Assembly: GCF_949987515.2 (NCBI RefSeq)
Contig: NC_082698.1
Location: 2,559,501 to 2,623,500, forward strand
From: Delphinus delphis
Lineage: Eukaryota > Chordata > Mammalia > Artiodactyla > Delphinidae
Direction: 5' to 3'
Length of the DNA stretch: 64,000 nucleotides
This document shows, in pieces, positions 32,083-42,953 of the stretch (position 1 is its first letter; each line of letters begins with the position of its first letter). The notes beneath the pieces were generated by a model that was given only the letters and a program-made list of their open reading frames with translations, was not told where the DNA came from and made no database searches. A program made the translations under genes and the position numbers.

Positions 32083-33274
32083 CCAGAGCCATCCACACAT
32101 GTGCATAGACACACATTCAAGTATATTGTTTTTATCTCTCATCTTCAACCAAGATAAGATTTACTTCCCCTACTCTTTTAATGCCTTTTAAAATGTCACC
32201 TAGTATAATAGTTCGCATAGGATTAACTCTTCTTTTTGAATGCTGTATTTTGGGACTGTATAACACGCCATTATATGGCTCGACCACATTTCATTTGAAC
32301 TAACTCACAATGGAGAACATGTAGGCTGCCTGCATGCTTTGACCATCACGAGCACGGCAGAGACATGTATCCTGAAGGCTGCGTCTCGAGCGTCCCAGCT
32401 GAGGAATAACTCGGGCGAAGGGTGTGCACATGCTGCTTGGGGCAGGCTTTTTTCCAGAAAAGCAACCCCAATTTACACTCCACCAGGTGTGTGACATCTA
32501 AAAGGAAATCACCTTGGACTCGATTAAATTTGCTAAACAAATGCACATGAAACAAGGGCACAAAACGAAAGCAACTCCGATGGCATGTGACAACACGGGA
32601 CCTTCAGGGATTCCGAGGCTGTCCACCCAAAAGCTGATGGGCTTTGCTGTAAACATGGAGCCGATGTTCAGTACAGACATGCTGCCCCAGACCAGGGAGC
32701 CAAGCTTCCGGGAGGTGCCTCCCCATCTGCAGAGATACCCGCAGCCCAGCCCAGGCCACGTCAGAGAGGACGGGCAGGGCACAGCCCCTCCCGGGCCCTC
32801 TGGGCCCACAGGCGAGCTGGAGCTGGGCCGCACAGAGCTGCGATGAGCAGGGCAGGCCACGTGGCCCAGCCCTCAGGGGCACATCAAAGCCCCCCCACAG
32901 GCAGCTCCTGCTCATGTTCATGGCATTGATCTTGTGTCAGAAGTTAGCGGGATCCTGTTTTAATTAAAGGACTTGCAGCTGACCCCTGGACTGCATTATT
33001 AATGAATGCCATGTCTCCAGTGTCTGTTCCCAGCCCCCGCAGGGCAGTAAGCATCTCGTGGGCTGCAGGGCAGAGGACGAGGAGCCCGGCAGGACCCAGG
33101 AGGTAGGGGAGGCAGGCTAAGCCTGGGGCTCTTAGCCCCATCCTGCCCACGCTAACAGGGCATCCTGTGGTCCTCGTCAGGGTCCTGGCAGCTAAATCTG
33201 TACACTTAGGGAAAACGCTTAGGGCCCGCCCCGCATGGGCCCTCCGTAGCTACTGCGGCCCGATGTGAGAGCCA
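32081..33274. other. Gene-free stretch, nothing recognised
   Basis: No supported gene. Overlapping open frames of 105-120 residues on both strands near 32500-32920 carry no recognisable domain. A short AT-rich patch near 32950-33005 (gttttaattaaagg, attattaatgaatg) stands out. Confidence 0.5.
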
Positions 33275-33425
33275 TCGACGGGCCACTGGCTCCAGAACCC
33301 CTGGGCGCGTGTCTAAGATGCATATTCGAGACCCCACCCCGCACCAGGCCAGATCAGTAGTTCTAGGGTGGGGCCCTGGAACCTGCATTTTCAACAAGCG
33401 CTCAGGTGGGTCAGGTGACCACTGA
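33275..33425. mobile_element. MER5A-like hAT MITE
   Basis: It contains 'catattcgagaccccacccc', 'ccagatcagtagttctaggg', 'tggggccctggaacctgcat' and 'tttcaacaagcgctcagg'. This is the near-palindromic MER5A centre and arms. Confidence 0.75.
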
Positions 33426-33539
33426 CCTGGGCAACCTCATCACTCAAAGAGGGAAGCTGCTGGTGTCTCCGCTGCTTGTCTTTTCCTTTCTTCTTCTTTT
33501 TTCAAATTCAGCTGGCTAAACACTGCCCCGATTTTTTAG

Positions 33540-33670
33540 ATATGTGTACATGAGGGGCCAGCGGTGGCAGATTCCCAGACCCCTCAGAGCCTCTGGGGTG
33601 GGCCTGGAGATGTGCACTTTTAAGCTCTTCCAGTGATTCTGATGCTTGGCCCGTTTGGGAACTGATCTAC
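33540..33670. mobile_element. MER5-like fragment
   Basis: It contains 'agattcccagacccctcaga', 'gcctctggggtgggcctgga', 'gatgtgcacttttaagctct' and 'tccagtgattctgatgcttg', in MER5 order. It lies just downstream of the MER5A-like element. Confidence 0.65.
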
Positions 33671-33920
33671 TAATATGACAAACTGGGTTTAGAAGGAAAA
33701 CATGTTGAAATAAGAATTCATAAAACATGGCTCCCAAGGGCCAGCTCAGCACGTCCAGGCCTTAGGACGCTAAATGCAGCGATGGCATCATCTCGGAATC
33801 CACAGGGCAAGGCTGAGCATGCAGTTTTCCCCTGAGAACGGCCTCCTCCCTCCACCTGGTCCTGAGGTCAGGCTCCAGTCAGGCAGGACCCGGTCCTGAG
33901 GATCAGGCTATAGGGCTCAT

Positions 33921-34080
33921 TACTGCACACTGCCTCCCAGACCCTTCCTGACCTGCCCATTACCGCACACTGCCTCCCAGACCCTTCCTGACCCGTCCAT
34001 TACCGCACACTGCCTCCCAGACCCTTCCTGACCGGCCCATTACCACACACTGCCTCCCAGACCCTTCCTGACCCGCCCGG
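33921..34080. repeat. Tandem repeat, 4 x 40 bp
   Basis: Four consecutive 40-bp units share the core 'tgcctcccagacccttcctg'. They are unit 1 at 33921-33960, unit 2 at 33961-34000, unit 3 at 34001-34040 and unit 4 at 34041-34080. Units differ at only a few positions (tactgc/taccgc/taccac; acctgccc/acccgtcc/accggccc/acccgccc). Confidence 0.97.
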
Positions 34081-35148
34081 GCCGCCTGGTGAGCCGCAGA
34101 TTCAGTCGTGTTCACCGACTTGTCTCCTCACCCAACACATCCTTCCGAACAGAAGGATCGACAACGTGAAACAGGGCATTCCCTCTGCAGGTCCCTGGGG
34201 GAAACAGCTGACTTTGGAGGGACCGGACACCCGGCTGGGCCCCCATCACTGGACCCCCAAGGATCCTGCGGGAGAGAGCACATCAGGTGCTCTGTCTATA
34301 GGAGGGTCTCTGAGTGCTCAGAGCGTGAACCAAAGAGATGCCGGTGAATAGATCCTTGTGCTTTTGTTTGATTTTTTTTTAAACCCTCATGGTATTCCTT
34401 CCACTTGGGGTCAATTCAGAACTCTCAAAGGGACGTGGACTTACAAACTTTGGAGGGACCCCTGAGAGCACCCTGTAATCCCACCTGCCGTTCAGGGCAA
34501 CAACCGTCCCTACAAGGCTCCGCGTGCTGGGGGGGCCACCCCTGTGCACCTGTCTTTGCTCTCTGCAGCTGCTGGCACACAGCCCGTAGCATGGCAGGTG
34601 CTAAGGGTGTGTTAGCGGGAGACCCCATCGGTTTCCCTTAGCTATCACCCCTCATTTATATCCTCACCAGGATGTCAGTGATGGTAGGTTTCGTGTTTCC
34701 AAACCTAGGCTGTCACACCAATGCCCAGGTGACAGACAGCCTCTCTATTTAGTCCCCTTCCCCCTTTCCTGCTTTCACAGATCCAAATTCCACTCACCCT
34801 GACCACGCTTTCCCGAGAATCGTCACCCCTCACAGCACCAAAGAAAGTCCAGTCCAGGAAAGCGGCTCCCTGCATCTTCCTGCAACGTTGGGATAAATTT
34901 TCAGGCAGGAAAGCCGTGACTGTGCCAGATGCCCCAGCAGGACTGGCCCATATTAAGCCATCAGTGAATATTTACTGTACATTCTTAAGTATGCGTCCTT
35001 AATTTTGCCAATTAACTTCCCAACTGCTACGGTAATGGGCGATGTAAAATCCTAGAGTAATAAAAATCATTAGACTTACGAGCTCTGTGAAACCCCAGTG
35101 GGTGCCTGAACCACTGGGGTTAGGAGTCATTCTGACATCTGTTTATTC
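34081..35148. other. Gene-free stretch, nothing recognised
   Basis: No supported gene or repeat. A T-rich run lies near 34370-34380. Confidence 0.5.
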
Positions 35149-36304
35149 AAAAGTGCAGTGTGTTCTTAGATCAGTCTCCCTAGGCAAAAGAAATAAAAGC
35201 AAAAATAAACAAATGGGACCTAATCAAACTTAAAAGCTTTTGCACAGCAAAGGAAACTGTCAATAAAATGAAAAGACAACCTACAGAATGGGAGAAAATA
35301 TTTGCAAACAGTGTGACTGACGAGGGGTTAATATCCAAAATATACAAACAGCTCATACAACTCAATATAAAAAAAAAAAAGCAATAAAAAACGGGCTTAA
35401 GACCCAAACAGACATTCCTCCAAAGAAGACATACAGATGGCCAACAGGCACATGAAAAGACGCTCAACATTGCTAATTATTAGAGAAATGCACAATGAGG
35501 TATCACCTCACACCAGTCAGAATGGCCATCGTTAAAAAGCCTACAAATAATAAATGCTGGAAAGGGTGTGGAGAAAAGAGACCCGCCTACACTGTGGGTG
35601 GGAATGTAAATTGCTACAGCCACTATGGAGAACAGTATGGAGGTTCCTTAAAAAACTAAAAATACAACTACCGTATGACCCAGCAATCTCACTCCTGGGC
35701 ATATACCTGGAGAAAACTCTAATTCGAAAAGGTACATGCAGCCCAATGTTCAGAGCAGCACAGTTTACAATAGCCAAGATATGGAAGCAAACTTAATGTC
35801 CATCAACAGATGAATGGATAAAGAAGATGCGGTACATATGTACAATGGGATGTTAGCCATAAAAAAAGAATGAAATAATGCCATCTGCAGCAACATGAAT
35901 GGACCTAGAGATTATCATACTAAGTCAGACAGAGAAAGACAAATATTTTATGATATCACTTATATGTGGAATCTAAAAAGTAAAACAAATAAGTCTATAT
36001 ACAAAACAGAAACAGACTCACAGACACAGAAAACAAATTCATGGTTACCAAAGGGGAAAGGAAAGCAGGGTAAGATAAATTAGGAGTATGGGATTAGCAC
36101 ATGCACACTACTATGCATAAAATAGATACGCAACAAGGATTTACTGTGTACACAGGGAGCTACATTCAGTATCTTGTAATTACCTATAATGGAAAATAAT
36201 TTGCAATGTATATATATATAAAACTGAATCACCTTGTTGCACACCTGAAACTAACATAATGTTGTAAATCAACTACACTTCAGTCTAAAAAAAAAGTGCA
36301 GTGT
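35149..36304 (+). mobile_element. 5'-truncated L1 with perfect target-site duplication
   Basis: The body is about 35162-36291. It contains the C-terminal part of L1 ORF2 with stops, in the order 'aacaaatgggacctaatcaa', 'cttttgcacagcaaaggaaa', 'aatatttgcaaacagtgtga', 'gaggtatcacctcacaccag' and 'atgacccagcaatctcactc'. A 3' UTR follows, ending 'cacctgaaactaacataatg' and 'ttgtaaatcaactacacttc' plus an A tail. Perfect 13-bp duplications, aaaagtgcagtgt, lie at 35149-35161 and 36292-36304. About 5 kb of the 5' end is missing and the ORF2 part has several stops, so it is dead. Confidence 0.95.
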
Positions 36305-37454
36305 TTTTGCCGGGTCCCGCCCATGTTGGGGTGCAGAGCAGGTGGGGGACAGTGAATGTGAGTGCCGTACTGTCACTGAAGGAGATCCGAGCAGGGGTGC
36401 AGGCCCCTGGGCAGGAGGGGAGGCAGCCCACCCGACCACCGGCCACAGCAGGCTCAGGTCAGGGCCCACAGAAACATTTCATTTCTCCCAATAAGCAAGA
36501 TTCATAACTTCTGCCTTCTGTTCGTCTTTATGCCGACGTAGTCATAAAGTATAATTGTAGTATGTTTTCATGGAGGAAGGGCCCACAGAGGCCAAGGTGC
36601 CCGGGATCCAGGGAAGTCCTAATGCAGCCCTTGTGGAAGTGACAGAACCGAACCTGTGAGGGCAGGGGAGGGGCCCCGGTACGGCAGAAGGGGGGATGAG
36701 TGCACCCCTACCAGATGCCTCCCTAGGGTGGCAGAAGGCAGAGGGTGAGAGGGAATGCGACCGCCCCCCGGGGCTGGAGGGCTGGCTCCCGGGGAGGGTG
36801 GGGGGCAGTCAGAGTAGCCCTCAACAAGAGCACCCTGGGAGGGCTTGGAGGTGAGAGCATCCTCCCACCATCTCGCCCTGGGTCTCCAGGGACCCCGGAC
36901 ACAGCAAGGGCACGGACCCCACCATCACCACCACAGCCCCCAACCTCATGCCACCAGACCCCCACCTCGGTTCAGCAGCCCCCCAGGAGCCACAGCAAGC
37001 GCCCCCAGCTCGGCCACTCGAGGCCACAGGCTGGAAGTAAAGGGAGGGAACTGTCTACACGGATACTCTTGTATTACCCCACGTCAACCTAGAGCCCAGC
37101 CAAGCCCATGCGGGGGCAGGGTTAGAGCCAGCGCGACCAGGACCCAGCTCTGGAAGGCAGGGCCCGCCCCCCGTTGCCGCAGGGCCCCCCAGCTCGCCCG
37201 GCTGAGGCCATCGAATGGACTAAAGGACAGAGCCGCTGGAGCAACGCAGCCGTGGTGGACGTCCGGGCCCCCGGCGCTGACCACCCCTTTCCCTCAAACC
37301 CTCCACAGGCTTCCCCGGCCTGTGCAGCAAGCCCTCTCGGCGTCCTCACTTTCACACGCTCAGCTCAGCGACGCTCCCAGCCTAAGAAAGCCCGTCTCCT
37401 TCTCATCCTTCAACCATGAAACTCCTGACAGCGCCCAGGCTCCGGGGGTGCCCT
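36305..37454. other. Gene-free GC-rich stretch
   Basis: Long overlapping open frames (206 residues plus strand, 36845-37465) show no recognisable domain. They are explained by GC richness. Confidence 0.5.
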
Positions 37455-37905
37455 TTAGTCCATAACTTTGTGTGCATCTTGGGTGATGCAGTGGCAACAG
37501 AGTGGCCTCAAAAGATGTGGTCACGTCCTAACCCCCAGCACCTGTGGATTCAACCTTACATGGAAATAGAATCTTTGCAGATGTAATTGAATCAAGGAAC
37601 TCGAGAAGAGACCATCCTGGATTATCCTGGTGGGCCCTAAATCCAATGGCAAGTGTCCTTTTAAGAGACCGAAGAAGACAGAGGTGGGAGCAACATGGCC
37701 ACAACCAGGGAGCACTTGGAACCACCAGACTCGGAAGCGGCAAGAAAAGCTGCTGACCCCCCAGAGCCTCTGGAGGGAGCACGGCCCTGCCGACACCTTG
37801 ATTTCAGACTTCTGGCCTCCAGACTGTGAGAGAATGAACTCCTGGTACTTTAAGCCTCCCAGTCTGTGGTCATTTGTTACAGCAGCCCAGGAAACTCACA
37901 CAGCT
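37455..37905 (+). mobile_element. MLT1-like LTR (ERVL-MaLR), old
   Basis: MLT1 order: 'gaatctttgcagatgtaatt', 'atcctggattatcctggtgg', 'gccctaaatccaatggcaag', 'tgtccttttaagagaccgaa', 'gacaccttgatttcagactt' and an end 'tcatttgttacagcagccc'. It is a solo LTR on the plus strand, better preserved than the one at 13795. Confidence 0.85.
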
Positions 37906-38122
37906 GACAAACATCCGGTGTGGCCAGCAGGGAAACAAATAGCAGTTGTTACGTACCTGCCCTGACAGCACACCTGGGAAAAGGACTACAGAAAAGCAGA
38001 CAGAATAAAAACCTGTTTCTACGGAGCCACCGGGGGCAATATTACTGGTCCTGGAGGAACACTCGAGCAGGTGGGGGAAAGGAAGGCGTCCTGGCCAAAG
38101 CAGAGGGATCTGAAACTCAGAC

Positions 38123-38743
38123 TGTAACCCAGCAGGACCCTGTGGGGCCTTCCCGGGAAACACACCCCATCCATGTCCTCCACCTGCCTCTTGTCTTTAG
38201 AAAAACTTTAGCCTCCTAGGCCTTCCCTGAGTTCCAAAGAATAAATGTAATCAGAGAAGTGAGAAAATGCAGAAAGAAAGGAAAACAGTCAAGCAAGACA
38301 AAATACTAGTGTAGCCATTAAACACTGTCAGGGCCTTTAGTTCCTCCTCAAGGGCTATAGATACTATTCTGAGCTACGTCCTTGAGCTGTTTTGCAGATA
38401 CTGAAGCCCCCTCCAGGCGGAAGAAGTTAACTGCATGCTGCCCACAAGCACGCAGACCCCAGACCCGCTGGAACCAGAAGTGGATGATGGTGACTCCCGA
38501 TGACCTCACCACCAGCCAAGCAGAAGAATGTGCCCGAGCTGATCACACACCCCGCGACGCCCCCTTGTCTTGAAAAACCTTTTCCTGAAAGCCTTTGGGG
38601 AGTTCAGGCCTTCTGAGCACTAGCTGCCTGGACTCCTTGCTTGGCCCTGCAGTAAACGCTGCACTTTCCTTCCCCACCACCCGGGGTCAGTAGATTGGCT
38701 TTACTGCAGATGGGCGAGAGGACCCGAGTGTGGTTTGGTAACA
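38123..38743 (+). mobile_element. Solo LTR, family 1 copy C
   Basis: It starts near 'tgtaacccagcaggaccctg'. It shares 'gcctcctaggccttccctga', 'tcctcaagggctata', 'cttgagctgttttgcagata', 'gaagaagttaactgcatgct' and 'accttttcctgaaagccttt' with the other copies, and ends near 'tggtttggtaaca'. It is uninterrupted, so it is the most useful copy for alignment. Confidence 0.72.
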
Positions 38744-40422
38744 AGACCTCTGTGGGTAAAATGGGAGAGTGCCTTCTCAAAGCTGACAATGAACATTCAG
38801 AATCGCTTATTCTAGGGAAGGATGTCCATATCCACGGGACACGCCTATCACAGCCACTGAACTGCAGACCAGCAAGCATTTAAAATAACCTGAAATCACA
38901 AGAGGTGCACAGAGCCTGGTTCTCTGGAATCCGGAACCGGCAAGGGGAGGAGGGGCAGGGGTTACTCTGTGTGTTGGCCCTGCCCCTGCTGTGTCTCCCA
39001 TCGCCAGCTCAACATCGGCGACAGTCAGGCACGCACCTCCCCCTGCAGCTCTCTCCATGGAACACACACAGTCTTCCGTGACTCCACTGGTTTCAGGCTC
39101 TGGTACCTTTTCACAGCAACAAATTTCTATTTTTTTTGTAAATTGTGAATGATTTCAAGCAACAGCAATGATGAAATATACATGAACGTTATCGTGCACG
39201 GCTTTTTAGCTAGAAAAATTTCCTCGTAGTTAGAATAACTGCTTCAAAGGGTTGTAGAGCTGGGAGCCATTTGATTAGGTTATAACACAAGAGAAACAAC
39301 ATTTGCAGAAAGCACAAATCTGATCACCACGTCTGGACCAGGAAAAGCATTGTATTAATCAACAAAGAAATGAGACATCTGGGCCCCGGACACCTACCTG
39401 AAGCCACAGAAGTGTCCACACAATGAAGAGGCAGCGTCCCTGCACGAAAGTCCCTGCCAGAACGAGGCCCTGAGCCCCAAGCATGTCTGAACCCAGTTGC
39501 CCTGCCCAGGGGTACAGAGGTCCCCTGCCTCCCGGGGGACGATTCTGAGAGCCATCAGGCTCCAGAGCTCCCTGTGGGCTTGCCTGTGGCCTCAGTGCAT
39601 CAGTGCCCAACTCCTCCCTCTGCCCCGTCTTCCCTCGCGCCCTTACAGGCATCGCTCTGAGAGCCCCCGAGATAAACGTCCTACACAAAAGTCTTCATCT
39701 CAGGGTCTGATTCCCGGGAACTGGACCAGACCTGGCTCAACACCCTCCTGTTCCCATTTTAAGGACTGTGTTCCCTCCTCAGTCTCCCCGAGAATTCCGA
39801 ACCTTCCCACCTTAAAGTTCTTCTCAGACGGTTATTATTTCTATTTCCCGGGTGTGCGTTCCCCCATGTGTTAGCTCCTGATTGTTCCTTGAGTCTCTTC
39901 CTGTGACTCATCATTCTGTTTGCAACTTGTGCCGTGGATATTCTCCCTCTTACCTGATTTTGCAGTTGCCTCAGCCTGGCCTGCAGTTGTGTGGTTAAGA
40001 GCAGATCTTACAATAAGCCTTCGGGGCCTGAAAAGCCTTGGGCCCACTGCTCCATCTGGTCCCCACCTCCCCTGAACGTGCTGCTCCAGCCTCTGCTCAC
40101 CCTGGGCCTTCTCTCCACTCCTGGGCCTGGGTGCTTTCCTCTTCCTTTGGAACATGTCTTCTTTTGTTTATTTTTCTTACCAGTTTACTTATCAAGCACT
40201 TGAGTCAGGAACAGAGAAGAGGGGATTATGCCTGGATCCACCTGCCCCACCTGGGCTTGGCAGTCCAGCCCAGGTCTTCTGCAGACAAATCTGCACGTTC
40301 AAAGGTCCTTCTGCATTTTGAGTCTAAACCAGCCTCCTATAAGTTGTTAGTTAGTCTTATCTCCACCCTCTGGAGCCACTTAGAAAAGGTTCATTCTTCT
40401 TCTGTGTGATGTGCTTCCAATA
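38744..40422. other. Gene-free stretch, nothing firm recognised
   Basis: No supported gene. An AT-rich segment at about 39100-39330 interrupts otherwise mixed sequence. No repeat was recognised. Confidence 0.5.
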
Positions 40423-40796
40423 GGTGGTCCCTGACAATGGTCCCTGATGGTCCCTGATGATGGTCCCTGAAGGTGGCCCCTGATGGTTCCAGATGGTGGC
40501 CCCTGATGTGGTCCCTGATGGTCCCTGATGATGGTCTCTGATGGTGGCCCCCTGACAATGGTCCCTGATGGTCCCTGATGATGGTCTCTGATGGTGGCCC
40601 CTGACAGCGGTCCCTGCTGATGGTCCCTGAAGGTGGCCCCTGACGGTTCCTGAAGGTGGCCCCTGACAATGGAGCCTGATGGTCCCTGATGATGGTCTCT
40701 GATGGTGGCCCCTGATGGTTCCAGATGGTGGCCCCTGATATGGTCTCTGATGGTCTCTGATGGTGGTCCAGATGGTGGTCCCTGATGGTGGTCCCC
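40423..40796. repeat. Minisatellite with TGGTCCCTGA-type core
   Basis: About 375 bases are built from short units of the type tggtccctga, tggtggcccctga and tgatggtctctga. They are grouped into longer higher-order units: the combination ggtccctgatggtccctgat plus gatggtctctgatggtggcc recurs at about 40510-40555, 40560-40605 and 40675-40715. It opens a long frame on the minus strand that is purely a repeat artefact. Confidence 0.95.
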
Positions 40797-41269
40797 ATGC
40801 TTTTCAGGCTGAAAATTCCTGCTGCCTAAAACACAGTTTTAAAATCCTTTGCCAGCCTGGAAACCTTTCCCTGGATGCACTCCCATTGGTCAATTAATAT
40901 TTAGTTCTCAATATAATTTTCTTAATATAATTCCCACCATTTCGTTTTGCCATTAACAAGTCTACTTAGACTTCTAATTTCACTGCCAAAATTCTTCCAA
41001 GAGCAAAGAGGTATGCACCCACAGCCCAGCAATCCCCTCTAGGACGTCACTAACAGATGGCCAGCCTGCCCCATTGGAATATCTCAGAGATAGAGCACCA
41101 AATCACCAGGGCAGACTCATGGACCACTGAGCAGACACTGAATGTGCTGGTGTTTCTTTCACTGAATCCAAATCTTCCTCCAAATGAAAGATGAATGTAC
41201 AGGGACATCTGATGCAACATTCTTCCTAAATGAAATATATGGGGGTGGGGAGGACGCAGGCCAGACACC
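40797..41269. other. Gene-free stretch, nothing recognised
   Basis: No gene or confident repeat was found. Confidence 0.5.
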
Positions 41270-41645
41270 TAATGTCCATCAAGTAAGGGAAAGATTTAAA
41301 AATGGAGGTAGTTTATGCCATGGAAAAGACAAAATTTGTAAATGTTGACATCGTATGTCAAATGATGCAAGGATGTCCAGGATATGCTGCTATATATGCA
41401 GTGTAATGAATGTTGAGGGATTTCAATGATATAAATGCATATGATGGATCCATACTTGTAAACACCTAGAAAAAAGGTCTAGGAAGCTACCTGCCAACGG
41501 CTGACAGTGGTTCCCCTCCAGAAGGTGCAGACAGAGCATGAAGCAGATTTGCACTTTGCGTTATAACTAATCACTTCTACATTGTTGGAACTTCTAAGTG
41601 AGTATGTATTACTTTTGTAATTTATAAAGGAAAAGAAAAACACAT
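41270..41645 (+). mobile_element. Old L1M 3' end
   Basis: It has the old L1 3' order: 'taatgtccatcaagtaaggg', 'gtagtttatgccatgg', 'ccaacggctgacagtggttc', then 'tatgtattacttttgtaatt' and 'tataaaggaaaag'. It is diverged, with no open frame. Confidence 0.65.
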
Positions 41646-41734
41646 TCTCCAAAAGCACGTGCAGGTGAATAAGGGTTCTAGCAGCCCAAATGACTGTTTG
41701 ATGCCTGCTAAGAGGCCGTGAGCCCGTACTAACT

Positions 41735-41850
41735 GAGCCTCAAAGCAGCCACTGTCACCACCTCCTGTAACAGATGGGAAGGCAGAAGCACAGAGAGGTC
41801 AAGTAATTTGTGCAGGCCACACAGCAAGAACAGTGCTGGGCCCAAATGCC
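41735..41850 (-). mobile_element. MIR fragment
   Basis: It contains 'cctcctgtaacagatgggaa', 'ggcagaagcacagagaggtc', 'aagtaatttgtgcaggccac' and 'acagcaagaacagtgctggg'. This is the reverse complement of the MIR core. Confidence 0.75.
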
Positions 41851-42244
41851 CATCCAGGCCCAGCCCAGAGCCTGCTCACCAAGCCCTGCCCTGCCGAGGG
41901 CTTCTGCAGCCTGGACTTGTGCTGACGACTTTTGGGTACAAGGGGCCGTCAAGTGTCCAGAGCAGCTACCCTCCCTCATGGGCCGTCCCCAATGCCCCAG
42001 CTGGCACACGTCTACCCTGGTCCTACAGGGGCCTGAGGGCCAGGATGACCGGGCCTCATTCACCTTTGCCCCTGAAACCACCACGGTGCCTAACAGTAGA
42101 AAACATTCAACAAACTCACATTCTAGAATGTTCTAAAATGCATTCCATGTATTCACTGGTATGCATTATATGTTAAGCCCAGGATTTAGAATTTCTGTGG
42201 TTCCCGAATTTTCGGTTTATTAGGTATATGGCTTGGATCAAGAT

Positions 42245-42400
42245 TCTAAATTCTTCAAGCGTCAGTTTTCTCATCTTTCGAATAAAACAATACCTCACAG
42301 GGCTGTTCTGAGGATTAAATGAGAATTAAATGTACGAGAAGACTGAGCACAGTGCTGGCCGCACAGAAGCATCTGAATATTCAGCCTAAGTATTTATGTA
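42245..42400 (+). mobile_element. MIR fragment
   Basis: It contains 'gcgtcagttttctcatcttt', 'caatacctcacagggctgtt', 'ctgaggattaaatgag' and 'gagcacagtgctggccgcac'. This is the MIR 3' half on the plus strand. Confidence 0.75.
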
Positions 42401-42953
42401 TTTACTATAGTTACACATCTGTTGCCTGGATTGGGGTGGGAGGTGTCGGTACCTCAGGAGAATCACTGCCATTTAGTGACATATCAGAACCTGAAGCTCC
42501 TCCCCCCCAAGCAGCCCCGGCCGCACAAGGGCAGGGCCGATCACATCGCCCATCTGTGCTGATTCACCAGAACTTCTCAGGCCCAGTGATGTTCCCTCTA
42601 GAAGCTTCCTCTTGCTGGCAAACATCTATCACATCTGCGCTGCCCACCCTGATGCAAGATGAGGGGGACCCTGCCTGGAAACCCTGGCTTCCACCCACCG
42701 GGCTCAGAACCCCTGCCAGGTGGGGGCAAGTGTGTGGGACCTTCATAAAAACGTCTCCATGAAAATTCGACATTCCCACTCATAGCAAAGCACCTTCTCA
42801 GGTGAACGTGGCTTCTGCACAGAATATTCCAGATGCCTTTTATAAATGTTGCATCTGGCTGGCTGAGTTAATTAACAGAATGAAAATAATGGGAAAGACA
42901 AAATGAGCTGAGCCGCTCACCATGGCAGTGGCAGGAGGAAAATAAAACCCCTC
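42401..42953. other. Gene-free stretch, nothing recognised
   Basis: No supported gene or repeat. Confidence 0.5.

Noticed and set aside
33921..34080. CRISPR-like array
   Set aside because: The 40-bp units are head-to-tail without unique spacers, and the sequence is mammalian. It is an ordinary tandem repeat.
35149..36304. Functional L1 ORF2
   Set aside because: Only the C-terminal part is present and several stops break it; the element is 5'-truncated.
40391..40798. 135-residue repetitive frame (minus strand)
   Set aside because: It is the translation of a minisatellite; the repeated residues simply mirror the DNA unit.
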